The translations under genes were made by a program, and so were the position numbers. Positions 1 to 13,242 of a stretch of DNA of 64,000 nucleotides are shown piece after piece. The notes under the pieces are model-generated. The model was not told the origin of the DNA, did not search any database, and saw only the letters and a list, made by a program, of their open reading frames with translations. Each line of letters starts with the position of its first letter. Position 1 is the stretch's first letter. Source of the DNA: Pyrus communis (Eukaryota; Streptophyta; Magnoliopsida; Rosales; Rosaceae); contig NC_084819.1 in the NCBI RefSeq assembly GCF_963583255.1, positions 1,681,501 to 1,745,500 of the forward strand. The letters run 5' to 3'.

Positions 1-1303
1 CTATGGTTATTCTTAAAACAAGAGAAATGACAGAGATATTTGTCTTGCAGACAGTGCAACCACACATACAATATTTCGAGATCGAAAGTATTTTTCAAGC
101 TTCATGCTTACTAAAGTAAGGGTAATAACAATATCAAACCAATCAGATATAATTGAAGGCTCAGGAAAAGCCCATATCATGTTACCAAATGGAACAATAT
201 TGTCCATACAAAATGCGTTGTACACTACTCAATCTAGTTGAAATTTGTTGAGTTTTAAAGACATACGTTTAAATGGATACCACATTGAAACGAAAAGTGC
301 AGAAAATGTGGAGTATCTATGCATTACCTCCAATGATACCTAAAAGCATATATTGGAGAAGTTGTGTGGTTTGTCGAGTGAATTGTATTATACATACATA
401 AAGACAATTAAATCACATACTGTCATGAACCAAAAGTTCATTGATTCAAAGGTTTACATGTTTTGGCATGACCGTCTCACAATAAGTTCGCAATAATGTG
501 ATTCAAATTCGTCATTGGTATTGATGTACTTTAAACAAACAAATAAACAAATAAAGCTATTTATGCGCTGTGAGAATAAACAATGGTAAAATAAAGTTGT
601 TGAATGTTTGGTAAACTTTTTTTTGTTAAAGAATGTCTGAGTGTTTGGTAAACTTTTATATAAAATTGCTATGAACATGTTGGGCTGCCCAATGTGTGGC
701 TTAACCGAACTCCCCATCCATTTCGTATAAAAATATCGATGTGTTAAAAAAAATTTGCCAAAGAGAATAATATAAGGACGAAGATTGTAATTTTGTAAAA
801 TATGCGGGGTTACACTTGCTATTTGAAAATTTCATTAAGAGTGTTACTAAATCCACCACAATATCTTATCTTTCCACCCACATTATAATCTCACCCACCT
901 CAAAAAGAAGAAAAAATTAAAATTGTTGTAAAATTAGTGGGATGAATGCCCACATGCATTTGGCAAAAGATGAGAAGACTTTAGAATAGTGAATTAATAG
1001 TGGATGTATGATATTGTCAAAAGGAGCAATGATTTCCCTCATTTGTATATCACGGATGTGGCTCTATAAATAGAGTACTCCGTGTGTTATCAAAATACAC
1101 ACTGTGAAAGAAAGAACCGGAGAAATCATATTAGTATCTCTCCCTCCCTGTCTTTATCTGCCATCCTTTTGTGTTATAGCTACTAAAGTTACAGTGTAAT
1201 ATTTTGCACTCACTTCGCTCATGTCCCTAGCAAAGGTTATCTCTCTAATGTTTGCCTATTTATAACAAAAATGTTATTTTTCCACCCACTATTATTTCTA
1301 AAA
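1..1303. other. Intergenic, no gene recognised
   Basis: AT-rich with only short open frames. Positions 487-520 (GCAATAATGTGATTCAAATT) resemble a dispersed repeat seen again near 9.74 and 12.22 kb. A TATA-like CTATAAATAG at about 1061-1070 follows a long AT-rich stretch and precedes a CT-rich leader-like tract, which could be an LTR or an orphan promoter; no partner LTR or coding frame follows, so I leave it unassigned. Confidence 0.5.
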
Positions 1304-1705
1304 GGCCTAACCGGATAAACGGTCCCCGTGATGATAAGGTAATCGGAAAGTAGCCCCCGTGGTAAAAAAAAGTTAGGATTTAAACCCTCGTGGTGTAATC
1401 CGTTAGCAAATTTAGTCCAAAAGTGATTTTTCCATTAAATATATGTTATATACAAGGGTAAAAATGTACATTGACGTGTGCCTTCTTCTTCCTTGTCTCC
1501 TTCCTCGTCTCTCTACTCTTTTTGTAAAACAAGTACAACCAATGCACATAACAGATGAAGGGGACTAACAAATCAACCCAAAAATTCCAAAAATTCATGG
1601 ATTAAACCGCAATGCAATCTCGAAACACTAATAATTCATTTGATAATGCTAAAAAAATAAAACTAAACTAAACCTCACATTAATCTTTTACAACAACAAT
1701 TGGGA

Positions 1706-1839
1706 TTTTAACGAGGGAGTTTTAACGAAAAATCATATTTTTACATTAAAAAGTTAATTTTGGAACTATTCACTTTACCCTTTATTTTGTCCTTATCATT
1801 GAAACTCAAAATTTTCAAGCCATTTTCCTTAGTTTTTAT
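1706..1839 (+). mobile_element. Dispersed small repeat, copy 1 (TTTAACGAAAAATCAT type)
   Basis: Carries the string GTTTTAACGAAAAATCATA, a long AT-rich body ending near TTTTCAAGCCATTTTCCTTA. Recognisable copies occur at about 4040-4206 (inverted) and 27270-27391. I recall this family as very common in apple and pear genomes; class not determined. It lies inside the MULE, so either it was part of the element or it inserted later. Confidence 0.6.
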
Positions 1840-1852
1840 TTTGAACAAACAG

Positions 1853-1856
<4 letters not shown>

Positions 1857-1901
<45 letters not shown>
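1857..1901. repeat. (GA)n microsatellite
   Basis: Uninterrupted AG dinucleotides, about 22 units, inside the MULE interior. Confidence 0.95.
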
Positions 1902-1903
<2 letters not shown>

Positions 1904-2469
1904 TGGTGGGTGGAAAATGGGGAGTTTTGGGGGAGGGCGCGAGTGGTTTAAAGAGAACTCCAGAGGGACTTTTGGTATCAAATCAAATCAATGTGTCCTT
2001 TCTTCTTCACTGGCGGTGGTGGTGAAGTTGAAGACTTGATGCTACTTTAATTTCTCAATTACTCTCCAGCGCCCCGGCTCCTCTCCTAGTCCGAGTGACG
2101 ACTGTCTCAGTGAGCTCTGTTCCCACTTGGATACATAAATATACAACAAAGGTGGGCAACCTCAGTCTAGAACAGCAATTGGGTGGGCGGGGCTCAAATT
2201 CATCTTAGCCACCTTCTCAACGACTCAAATTCCCCAAATTTTCACACTATTAGAGAGAGCAGACATTGAACATTGAAGAAGAAGGTGCATATATCAAAAC
2301 ACGCTTTTACCCTTGTATTTAACGAGCATTTAATGAAAAATTACTTTTGAACTAAATTTGCTAACGGACTACATCACGAGGGTTTAAATCCTAATTTTTT
2401 TACCATGGGGCTACTTTCCGATTACCTTATCACCACGGGAACCGTTTAACTGATTAGGCCTTTCTAAAA

Positions 2470-4039
2470 TAACCTTTAATATATATGCTATAATATATCC
2501 CTTCCTCCTCTGCTTGCACTTGCAAAAATACTGAAATTAAATGATTAAACACCTTCGAAAACGAGTGTGAAATTTGAGAGAGAGGACATGAACAGAAATG
2601 AAATGATGGTGTTATAGATGGAGGAAGAAAGAAGTGACATAGAGGTAGAAAGAAGTCCAGGGAGAGAAAATAAAGGGGAGGGAAGAAATGGACCACTAGC
2701 GTGATTAGAGACGAGCCGAAGCGGATTTTCTTCCTCCTCTTGTCTTTTTTGTTTCAATTTTTTCCAAGTTTGAAAATGGAGCATGATAACGAAATTTTGA
2801 GAATATGCTCTATTGGGTCCTTTTCAATCAAAGTTGGTTCAATTATCAAATTCACATTCTCCATAATTGAGGGCACATTTTTCAAGATAATCCGACCCTA
2901 CATCTCTCAATTCAACTGAAGGGATGATGAGCAGAGAGATTTTTTTTTTTCTTTTTTGTGCTGGTTCTTGATGTCATTTTATAAAAGGGTAAAATTAATA
3001 CTAAATATTTTATTAAAAAATGGGGTAAATTAATAAGACAGTGAGGTTGGTTTATCACCATTCTTTCATTAAACGGTCATTGAAACAAACACTTTCAAAA
3101 AAAAGTAAGGTAGACTATGCTTCTGCTTTTTTATACTTTTATATTGTTAATGACAGCAGTTTTTTTTTTCTTTAAAAAAAAGCTTTTTTTTTTGTTTTAC
3201 CAAATTTACATTTAATGTTCCAATTTTTTAATAAACTGCATTTTTAAAAAGCACAACAATCTCAAATCAGCCCGATCAATCCAAGAGAGAACAAGTCACC
3301 ACCCGAATCCCGATGGTAATACCAATATTGGCGAGAGATTTGCCTCAAAATTGTCTCTTACTATTTGGCTCTAATGGTACTATCCTGCCTTTGTTTGTCG
3401 TGAGAATTCTCAAATTCGATTTCAAATTTGCTATTTGATTTATTTTCCCACTAAAATTATTTTTTCGTCTTAAGTTATATTTTTAAATTGAATTTGTCTC
3501 ACTTTGCCTATAAAATAACAAAATCGAGTCATTTCATCCCATTTTCGTTATGAACGTCGAATGAAAGGGTAGTCGAAACATTTCATGTCTTGCTGATAGT
3601 AATGAGCCTTTGTTTGGTGAGGTAAGAAATTTTCAAACTGCCCCAAACCTCTAAAATTGTTAAATCTTTGCCAACATGAACACAAAAGTGAGGCAAATCA
3701 AAAGATAAAGTGAGATTAACTCAGTTTTAGGATGTCGAACCTTAAAACCGCACCCTATTAAATTATAATTAACTCATTGTACGATTTAATCATGAACCCT
3801 CCAATATCGTTTTATTGAAAGAAAGAAAAAAAATTGCCAGTTAAAAAGTAATCACTCGCCCGTGGTGAGAAAAATTGTGGCCTGCTTGTTTGAACCATCA
3901 CTGTAACGACGAATTAATTCATGTAAAAATTCACATGGTAGGTCTTTTACCAGAATGGCATCGTCTAAAGAAACTGCATGCATTGCAGAAACTGCTTTCT
4001 TAGTTCACATACTCTGCAAACAAGCATCAACGAAAGAAA
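2470..4039. other. Intergenic, no gene recognised
   Basis: AT-rich sequence with many A and T runs. Short open frames on both strands (for example about 2454-2784 minus and 2701-2919 plus) have low-complexity translations and overlap each other, so I do not call genes. Confidence 0.5.
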
Positions 4040-4206
4040 TAGAAAAACTAAGGAAAATTAATGAAAAATGCTTGAACACTTTGAGTTTTAACAATAAGAA
4101 CAAAATAAAGAATAAAATGAATAATACCAGGATTGACTTTTTAATGTAAAAATGTGATTTTTCGTTAAAGTGAACAGTACCGAAAGTTTTTCGTTAAAGT
4201 TCCTGT
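4040..4206 (-). mobile_element. Dispersed small repeat, copy 2
   Basis: Reverse complement of this stretch aligns along its length with 1706-1839, sharing CTTTAACGAAAAATCA, an ACATTAAAAAGT core and the AAAACTCAAA segment. It lies about 400 bp downstream of the RPS8 stop codon. Ends and target duplication not resolved. Confidence 0.6.
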
Positions 4207-4614
4207 AAACCTAGTATATCGAAGAAACACAATAAACTCAGCACACCATCGTTGATCAACAAAATTTCAATGCTAAAGTAACCTAATTTTCTGCAATAGG
4301 GTTTAGATCAAACAGCGCTCGAACACCAAGATTTAGAGTTCATAAAACTCCGGATTGAATTGTATCCAGATCCACCAAACTCAACATTCACTACACCAGT
4401 TTGCTTCGGCTCGCACGATAAAAATACTAAATGACTAGTAATAGGTATAAAAAATTGTCAAAATCTTGAAATACCGGATATGCCAAGCAAAACTCGAAAG
4501 ATTTGCATTAGCACACAGGGAACCAACATATATGTCCTAGACAGATGAAAAGGGTTCCAACTAAAACGGATCTCATCGAAAGCCAAAAAAGAAAGAGCCT
4601 TGTCAACAAACTGT

Positions 4615-6806
<2,192 letters not shown>

Positions 6807-6915
6807 GGTTACGGAGTGAGAGAGAGCTTCGGCGAGACCACCTCCTCCTCCTCCTCCGCGCTTCGGCTAAAGTAAAACCCTGAAACCTTCTTCTTTTAAA
6901 AGAGGGTGGCTGTCA

Positions 6916-6924
6916 AAACCCTAG
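6916..6924. promoter_or_regulatory. Telo-box-like element upstream of RPS8
   Basis: AAACCCTAG, differing in the last base from the classic AAACCCTAA telo-box, about 110 bp upstream of the RPS8 start codon. A shorter AAAACCCTGAAACC lies closer at about 6874. Telo-boxes are typical of plant ribosomal-protein promoters and are bound by TRB/Pur-alpha type factors; function here is inferred from position. Confidence 0.55.
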
Positions 6925-7103
6925 GGAGATTATACGAGCCAGAAGGATATTTTCGTCCTTTTAGGTGGCTATTTTTATTTTATTTTATTTTTCCTTTTTC
7001 CTTCTTGTGTTTTTATTAAAAAATTGCACAAATACCCTCCGACAATTTCGAACCGTTCGGTAACTTAAAAAACAAACAATCGAGTATTATTTCACTAAAT
7101 AAA

Positions 7104-7233
7104 GTTATTGTGCGAATTTTATAATATTTTTTAAAATGTTATTGTGTGAATTTTATAAAATATTATTGTGCGAATTTTAAAATGTTATTGTGCATCACTT
7201 TTAAAATGTTATTGTGCGAATTTTATAAAATAT
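7104..7233. repeat. Short tandem repeat, about 30-bp unit
   Basis: Four to five imperfect copies of a unit containing GTTATTGTGCGAATTTTA with variable AT-rich filling. Non-coding, between RPS8 and the cystatin gene. Nothing else is recognised in 6925-7641. Confidence 0.75.
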
Positions 7234-7641
7234 TTTTTCAAGTAGAGATTCGTATTTTTACAAATGTGTGCGCTGGTTTAATTTGAGAATGATTTTAAGA
7301 AAATAAAAAACATTAAAACGTGTTTGATAGGAAAATACCGATTCATGTTTGGTTATAATATACATTTTACGATGGTGAGTATGCAGATATTGTAGTTATC
7401 AGATAAAGATATAAAAATGAGCTAAAGTCTAAACTCTATAAGTTTTTTCGACTTTCGAAATGATGAATAATCATAACTTCCTATCAATTATCTCTTTTAA
7501 AAAATAAAAATAAAAACTTTTTATGTTTAAATCAGAATCGAGAGATATCGTCAATATATCTTAAATATTATAAAAACATTTATATTTTGTATTATATTTG
7601 ACCATCTCTAACATTTCATTTTCAATTACCATCGTATTAGA

Positions 7642-7896
7642 TGGAGGCAGATTGTCTGCCCTCCTTTTTGGATGTCCTTCCTATTTCCCTCCTATATTAT
7701 GTGGTCACGATTAAGTCACATCAACATTTTATATTTCTATTACTTTTTGTCTTATTATTTTTATAAAAAAAATCAATATAAAATATTGATGTGGCTTAAC
7801 CGTGATCGCATAAAATATTGACGTGGCTTAACCGTGATCGCATAAATAAGAAGGAATGGGAAGGCATCCAACAGGAGGGCGGACAATCTGCCTCCA
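7642..7896. mobile_element. MITE, 255 bp, class unresolved
   Basis: Terminal inverted repeats of about 40 bp: the left end TGGAGGCAGATTGTCTGCCC matches the complement of the right end (GGGCGGACAATCTGCCTCCA). Near-identical 7-mers flank it (TATTAGA at 7635-7641, TATTGGA at 7897-7903). The right half holds a small direct repeat (AAAATATTGAYGTGGCTTAA twice). 7-8 bp duplications would suit hAT-like elements, but one mismatch leaves the class open. Confidence 0.72.
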
Positions 7897-8364
7897 TATT
7901 GGATACATCCGTCAAGAAGTTGGAGTACGGGTTCTACTCGCTTTTGCCTTTGCCTTTTCAGTTAAGTAATTGAATTTAGGAAGGTGGAGGTCAATCATGG
8001 TCTGTGGCTGGAGCCTGGAGAGGTGGTCCGGGTGGAGCATGTGCTTTGAGTTTGGCGGAGGCTGAGGCGGTGAGAGGTCCTTCTCTGGCTTGCATGGTGC
8101 ACAGTTTCTTACACGTTGAACTTAGATAAAAACCTGCCGAGAAAGCGGATTCACGGATTCACAGTTACGTGACGTTTCGAAAAACACGAAAGCTTGCAAA
8201 GAAAGCGGTTCACGGATTCACAGCGGACCCCATTTATTGATACAACTGCATGAACACATTCCATATTTTACACAACCCAGATTCCCAACACAAATAACAA
8301 AACAAAAACCCAGAAACAAAACACAGATTCGAGATCAAACATTTTGAATCCAAATTCGAATCAA

Positions 8365-8736
8365 TCATTTGGGACCGTGAGGGGCAAAGTTGAGCAATTG
8401 CTTGGAACGGAGCCACGGCTTCACCACCACCTCCGAATCGAACAACATGTGGACCCCATTCCTCACCGCCGACACCTTGAGGTAGTACTTGAACCCGGAA
8501 ACCACCTGGCTCTGCGCCTCCACCACCTCCAAGAACTGAAGCTCTCGGCCGCCGTCCATCTTTTGGGTACCCCTCTGCCTGTTGTACTCCCCTACCGAAA
8601 ACCTCCCCAACTCTTGAACCTCCTTGTTCGTCTTCACGTTCTCGATCTCCTTCCTTCCCCCGAGCATGCCGCCGTACCCATTCGACGCGACGAAGAGGAG
8701 GCAGATCACAAGGGCAAAAATCGGAACTTTCATCAT
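8365..8736 (-). CDS. Secreted phytocystatin (cysteine proteinase inhibitor)
   Basis: Single-exon gene, 123 aa. Residues 1-20 are a hydrophobic signal peptide (begins MMKVPIFALVICLLFVASNG), so it enters the secretory pathway. The cystatin reactive parts are visible: Gly residues of the N-terminal trunk (22-27), the helix motif LGRFSVGEYN at 43-52 (a variant of the plant LARFAVxEHN), the first hairpin loop QVVSG at 77-81 (QxVxG) and Pro-Trp at 107-108 in the second loop. These wedge into the active site of papain-family proteases. Length fits type-I phytocystatins without the C-terminal legumain-inhibitor extension. A TATA-like CTATAAG lies about 125 bp upstream on the minus strand. A second in-frame ATG follows the first directly. 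The long open frame on the opposite strand is a shadow. Confidence 0.93.
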   Translation of the reverse strand: MMKVPIFALVICLLFVASNGYGGMLGGRKEIENVKTNKEVQELGRFSVGEYNRQRGTQKMDGGRELQFLEVVEAQSQVVSGFKYYLKVSAVRNGVHMLFDSEVVVKPWLRSKQLLNFAPHGPK

Positions 8737-9330
8737 GATTTTGTATTGTTTGTTGGAAAACAGGATATTGATTCGACTTTGCTAGTGGGTTTTTCTGGGT
8801 TTTCGAAATTTGCTGCGAATGAGGATTGAAATTGATGGGTTTTGGCAGAATCTGGTGGGTCTTATAGTTATATTTCTGGGGTATATTGTGGAAAAAATAG
8901 GGGACGTTTGGACGCGCAAATTAAGAAGGTGGGGATTGCAACACAGACGGCGTGCCGCGTCTTAGTTTGCTGGGAAACGACACGTCGCAAACCACCTACG
9001 TGTACGCACACCGACTGGCACTGAGGGATATTTTTTTTTTTTTATGATGAACGGGATAGAGGTTTTGATGGGTGTTCCTTTTTCTCCCTTCAATTTCTGC
9101 TTTTTGGAGAAGCCAAAATTCATGTCTTATAGTTTTCTGTTTTGTAGCTGCTTCACCGGATGATCATCTTTGCCTAAGTGAATTTTCTGAAATTTTGTTA
9201 AGAATCACATTAGAAAATGTAGAATTATGCTAAATCCAATCACCTTGTGCGAGCGATTCTAATCTTAAGAGTGTCGGTCGCATAAATTTGATGAGCAAAA
9301 ATCTCATATAGTGAACAAATTCTTATTCAC

Positions 9331-9436
9331 AAAAAAAATTGGACAATTTTTCGTTTTATGCTTGTCATTCTTGTGGAGAGGTCATGCTAATCTTTTTTGA
9401 ATCATCCAATTTTGTCGGATGTCCTTCATAGAGGAC
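9331..9436 (-). pseudogene. U6 snRNA-derived pseudogene
   Basis: Read on the minus strand it follows plant U6 snRNA end to end: it starts GTCC, then a 5' stem, GGACATCCGACAAAATTGGA, then AAGATTAGCATG, a diverged CCTCTCCACAAGAATGACAA segment, and closes with GTCCAA followed by eight T (a Pol III stop). The ACAGAGA box, which pairs with the 5' splice site in active spliceosomes, is changed to roughly TCAAAAA, and about a quarter of positions differ from the plant consensus as I remember it. A TATAAA lies about 29 bp upstream, but no upstream sequence element (RTCCCACATCG) is visible, so I treat it as an inactive copy. Confidence 0.82.
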
Positions 9437-9734
9437 AAACACACTGACTCTTTCATTTATAAAATATTTTACAAAATTGTTACAATTGCGAAAGAGAAAT
9501 TCAAACAGAGTGTAGAGTGAGCAAACAAACTATTATATGAGTCATTAATTTATATATAAAGCCAACGCAAAAGATGAATAGTGTTTTGGTGTCACCAAGC
9601 TTCGACAAAAATATTTGGACAAAAATGCCTCAAAAATAAAAAACTTCAAAGGCATCCCCAAATAATGCAACGGTATTTTCGTCATTTTAACAGTGCTTTT
9701 TTTAATAATTAATTTTTTTTAATTAGTACCTCAC

Positions 9735-9790
9735 AAAAGGCTAGCAATAATGTAATTCAATCAGCAATTCATTCAATATTATTTTTTCTA
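9735..9790. repeat. Dispersed repeat fragment (GGCTAGCAATAATGT type)
   Basis: CCTCACAAAAGGCTAGCAAT and the following AT-rich segment match 12203-12290 in the same orientation. The two copies sit on either side of the solo LTR. Full element ends not defined. Confidence 0.6.
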
Positions 9791-9830
9791 TTTTTAAACA
9801 TGTTCAAAACATCTTAAGAGGCGTGCAATG

Positions 9831-12084
9831 TGTGACGACCCGTCCCTAATTTTCTATGTAATTTATCCCCGAGTATGTGAATTGACATTAATGCCCTTGT
9901 TGGCAAGTGACGTGGATGTGTTTATTTGTTCTTAAATTATTTTTCTCGCTATCGTAATTAAATTGTACTCGTCACTACGAACGCATGAGCGCGTGTTAGA
10001 CTCGAATCGGACTTGTAATGTTAAAGTTATGCTCCAGCAAAGTACGAGGATAACAAGTAGATTTGTACACGCGTGTGTATTAAATTATCAGTGTTAGAAC
10101 CACTGTGCTAGATAGATTTTCTGATTCCTTTTACTGTAGGAAATCTAAAAAACCCCCATATTTTCTTTTTAACCCAACACATGCCTTCCTTTGTCACTCA
10201 CCAATCAAACTTTCCCATTTTCACTCTCACCAATCACATATCTTCCCACTTCCCTGCACCTAATCAGAAGAAGAAGAAAAATAAGAGAAAAGCACTCTCT
10301 TTGTGTCCCTCCCAAAGTCTCTCCTTCTCTGTAATCGTCATGAACGAGCACCAAAGTTCGTAGATCGAGCCCAAAAATCACACCATTGTGTTCATCTCCA
10401 CTCCATGAACACAACCATACCAACCAAACTCAGAATGGACGAGTTTTGACTCGCAAACTCGGAAGGTCCGAATCGGACCAGTTTTAGATCGACGTGTTTT
10501 CGACCGAGTCATGGCGTTTTAGGACTCGGGGAAGCTCTCTCACAACTCCCAGATGCTCATAGGACAATTTTGAAGAAGCTTTGACGTCTAAACAACCGAG
10601 TTTCGAGGAGCCCAGTTTTGGCCGGATATTTCAAGCCCTTTTTAGTCCACCTCGATCCACTTTTTGGACTTTATAACGTGATTCTACACTTCATAAGCTT
10701 TATTTCCATATAAATTTTGTGAAAAATAGTTGAGAAATGAAGAAGATATGAAGGTTTGAAAATTTTCCAAAAATCGGCGAAATTTTCCAGTTTTCAGCAA
10801 GTTCAGACGACGGCGACCGGCGAGGACCACCGGAGAAGACAACGGAATATTCCGTCAACTCTGATGGAATATTCTAACTGCATCAAGTAATGCTGTTAAT
10901 CTCTGTTAATGATTTAACAGAATATTTCTAACGGTCGTTAGGCCTCCATCAGCTTCTGCCTGCGCGTGGTGGCGCGTATGGCCGTGCGCTAGATGGTGCA
11001 TAAGGGCGCGTCCAGCCTTCGATTTGCTTTGTGTAAATTTTTGTAGGTCCGTGACATTGAGTAGATCAATTTCATATAATTAAACCCTAGGTTTGAGCAA
11101 ACTATGAGGGTTTTATTTAAGTTTTCGTATACGTGTTTTAATTAATTTAAAAATAGTTATTTCGAATATAGGGGAAACATATCTCGAGGACTTGAGGGGC
11201 TAGGCAAGGCTCGGGGGCTACGATATGGCGACGTATTTGTGAGTGAGCAGTTTGTTTTTATACCTATATATAATTATAGTTTCCATGAATCCGTATTTAC
11301 CTCATTTTTTACGCTTATATTGCCAAATATCGTTATTGTGATAAATGTTGCTATATGGTTGGGATATTACTATCATGACATTCATACATATTTGTATATG
11401 CTCATCTTGCTGCACCATAGTGTTAGTACTTTGCCCCAGGGCCAGAGACAATCCTTTACTAATTGTACCCAGTCTTGTTGGTGTCAGAAATTTTATGTAC
11501 GAACTCATGTGTCAGCTTAGATGGATAAGCACTTAGTTATACTTGTTTATCACATAATTATATTATTGCGGCATTTGATATATCATGACTTGGCATATTT
11601 CTAGTTATTGTTGTTGTACTGTTGTTTACATACTTACTTAGTATGTTTTAAGGAAATTATACTTGTTTTACAGCGAGGGGTTACCATATTCGAATATAAA
11701 GGTTTTCTTACAAACATTTTTTTGCTGGGCGACTCAACTTTGTCTTTCACCCCTCCAAGACCTAGATAGATGTACTTTTTGTGGCCTTCGAGGAACCTCT
11801 GGCAGTTTTGACGTTATCTCTGTTTAGAAGTATGAGCTCATCCATTGTTGTGTAATAAGTGTACTTTAACTATTTTGACTACTTTACTGTAGTCGTACTG
11901 TCTATTATGCTCTGAATAATTGTAGTAGGTTTTTCCCACGACTACACACTCTTTCACCGTTTAATTTAAATCAGTTCTAATTTAGTTTTAATTTATTCAC
12001 CTTTTCACATCACTTACCCTTATGGTTACATCATCTCACATTGATGGCCATCATGCTTCGACCTTCATCAGCGGGGGTATGTCA
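9831..12084 (+). mobile_element. Probable solo LTR of a Gypsy-type retrotransposon
   Basis: Begins TGTGACGACCCGTCCC and ends GGGTATGTCA, i.e. TG...CA borders. The 5 bp outside are CAATG (9826-9830) and TAATG (12085-12089), a one-mismatch target duplication. TGTGACGACCC-type ends are known to me from large plant Gypsy LTRs. There is no primer-binding site, polypurine tract or gag-pol frame nearby, so it reads as a solo LTR left by recombination. Short open frames inside (about 10.2 and 11.3 kb) look non-coding. Confidence 0.6.
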
Positions 12085-12169
12085 TAATGCCGGTTATAAA
12101 AAAGGTATTTCGCACGCGGATAATAATGTGATTAAATTAGTTGTCAAATGATTGTCTTTTTTTTTTTTT

Positions 12170-12290
12170 TTTTTAAACAAACGATATTATCTACACTAAG
12201 GGAGAGGGGGTGGGCTTAGCCTCACAATGGGCTAGCAATAATGTGATTTAATAAGTTGTTTATTAAATATTATTTTCTCTATTCTTAATG
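12170..12290. repeat. Dispersed repeat (GGGCTAGCAATAATGTG type)
   Basis: AAACGATATTATCTACACTA, a purine-rich run and GGGCTTAGCCTCACAATGGG lead into GGGCTAGCAATAATGTG. I recall this arrangement as an abundant small repeat of apple/pear. Truncated here. The rest of 12291-13242 shows no gene; GGAGCAT is repeated three times near 12.92 kb. Confidence 0.6.
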
Positions 12291-13242
12291 TAAATTTTAT
12301 AGAGATCGATTTATTAGTGGATTCAGCTGCTTTAATTGATTTATGAGGGGTTTCTTCTAGCAAATCTAATATTATTCATTTGCTTTGTTAATTTATGTAT
12401 ATAAATACATTTAAAACGTGTAAATCAAACGTAGCACACTATGATTCAAAAAAAAATTTCTACACGTGCGTGAACGCGTGTATGAAGGCTAGTTCTATAT
12501 TAATGGAAGTGGAAATTTCTATATGAAGATAATAACTTCAAACAATTGGTTATTACATTTGGAAGTCATCACATCTGCCTATTATTATTAGCGAAGAACT
12601 TACTCAAGATGAAGTCAAGGTGGTTGTGATGTCATCATCAGATAATAATGGATGCATAAATTTACACATCCAAGCATAACGTATATTGTAAAATCGAATC
12701 ACATGAGGATAAACTCGTTTTTCTTTTCTTTTTATCAATGACAAATTTTATTAAATTAAATACTAGACTTATTGTCGATTAAATTTGAACGCACACTGTT
12801 ATACAAGAACTCAATACTTTTATTTAATAAAGGACTGCTTACTTAAACTCGTTTCGTATAATTCAATTCTCTGTCCTGCTGTTGTGATGCTTATCGCCTC
12901 GGTCTCTGCAGGTGACGGAGCATGGAGCATGGAGCATGGAGCATGGGGGGAAGAGTACGGTGGCAGAGGCTGGTTTTGGTTTTATCTGAATGACACAGAG
13001 AGTATGAGAGAGCGACACGTGTGTATCTGGTAGGGAGAGTGCAGCCACGTTGGGGATTGCATGCATGCAACATGCTAAGCTGCTGTGGACTGGAGAGGTG
13101 GAAAGAGTTTTGTATCAAGTAAAAGCCAAAAACACAATTGACGACATTCACATGGGAGATATGTACTGAAAAAGTTTGGAGTAGTTTGGGATTCGGGATT
13201 TGAACTTTGGAAAGTTCTAGTGCTAAATACAAATTTTGAAAA

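Larger units (their letters stand above)
1304..2460. mobile_element. Non-autonomous Mutator-like (MULE) TIR element
   Basis: The two ends form long imperfect terminal inverted repeats: about 1304-1470 pairs with about 2295-2460 (starts GGCCTAACCGGATAAACGG, ends CCGTTTAACTGATTAGGCC). The same 9 bp, TTTCTAAAA, lies immediately outside both ends (1295-1303 and 2461-2469). A 9-bp duplication with TIRs over 100 bp is the hallmark of Mutator-like elements. No transposase frame is present. The interior holds a (GA)n tract, a copy of another dispersed repeat (1706-1839) and 1.9-2.28 kb of more GC-rich sequence that could be captured host DNA. Confidence 0.88.

Noticed and set aside
13..225. 70-codon minus-strand open frame near the window start
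   Set aside because: Hydrophobic, no recognised domain, no splice partner seen; could be part of a gene to the left but cannot be supported.
8344..8829. 161-codon open frame on the plus strand
   Set aside because: Antisense shadow of the cystatin gene; the minus frame has signal peptide and all cystatin motifs.
10181..11536. Several 60-93 codon open frames
   Set aside because: They lie inside the probable solo LTR on both strands and show no retroelement or other protein motif.
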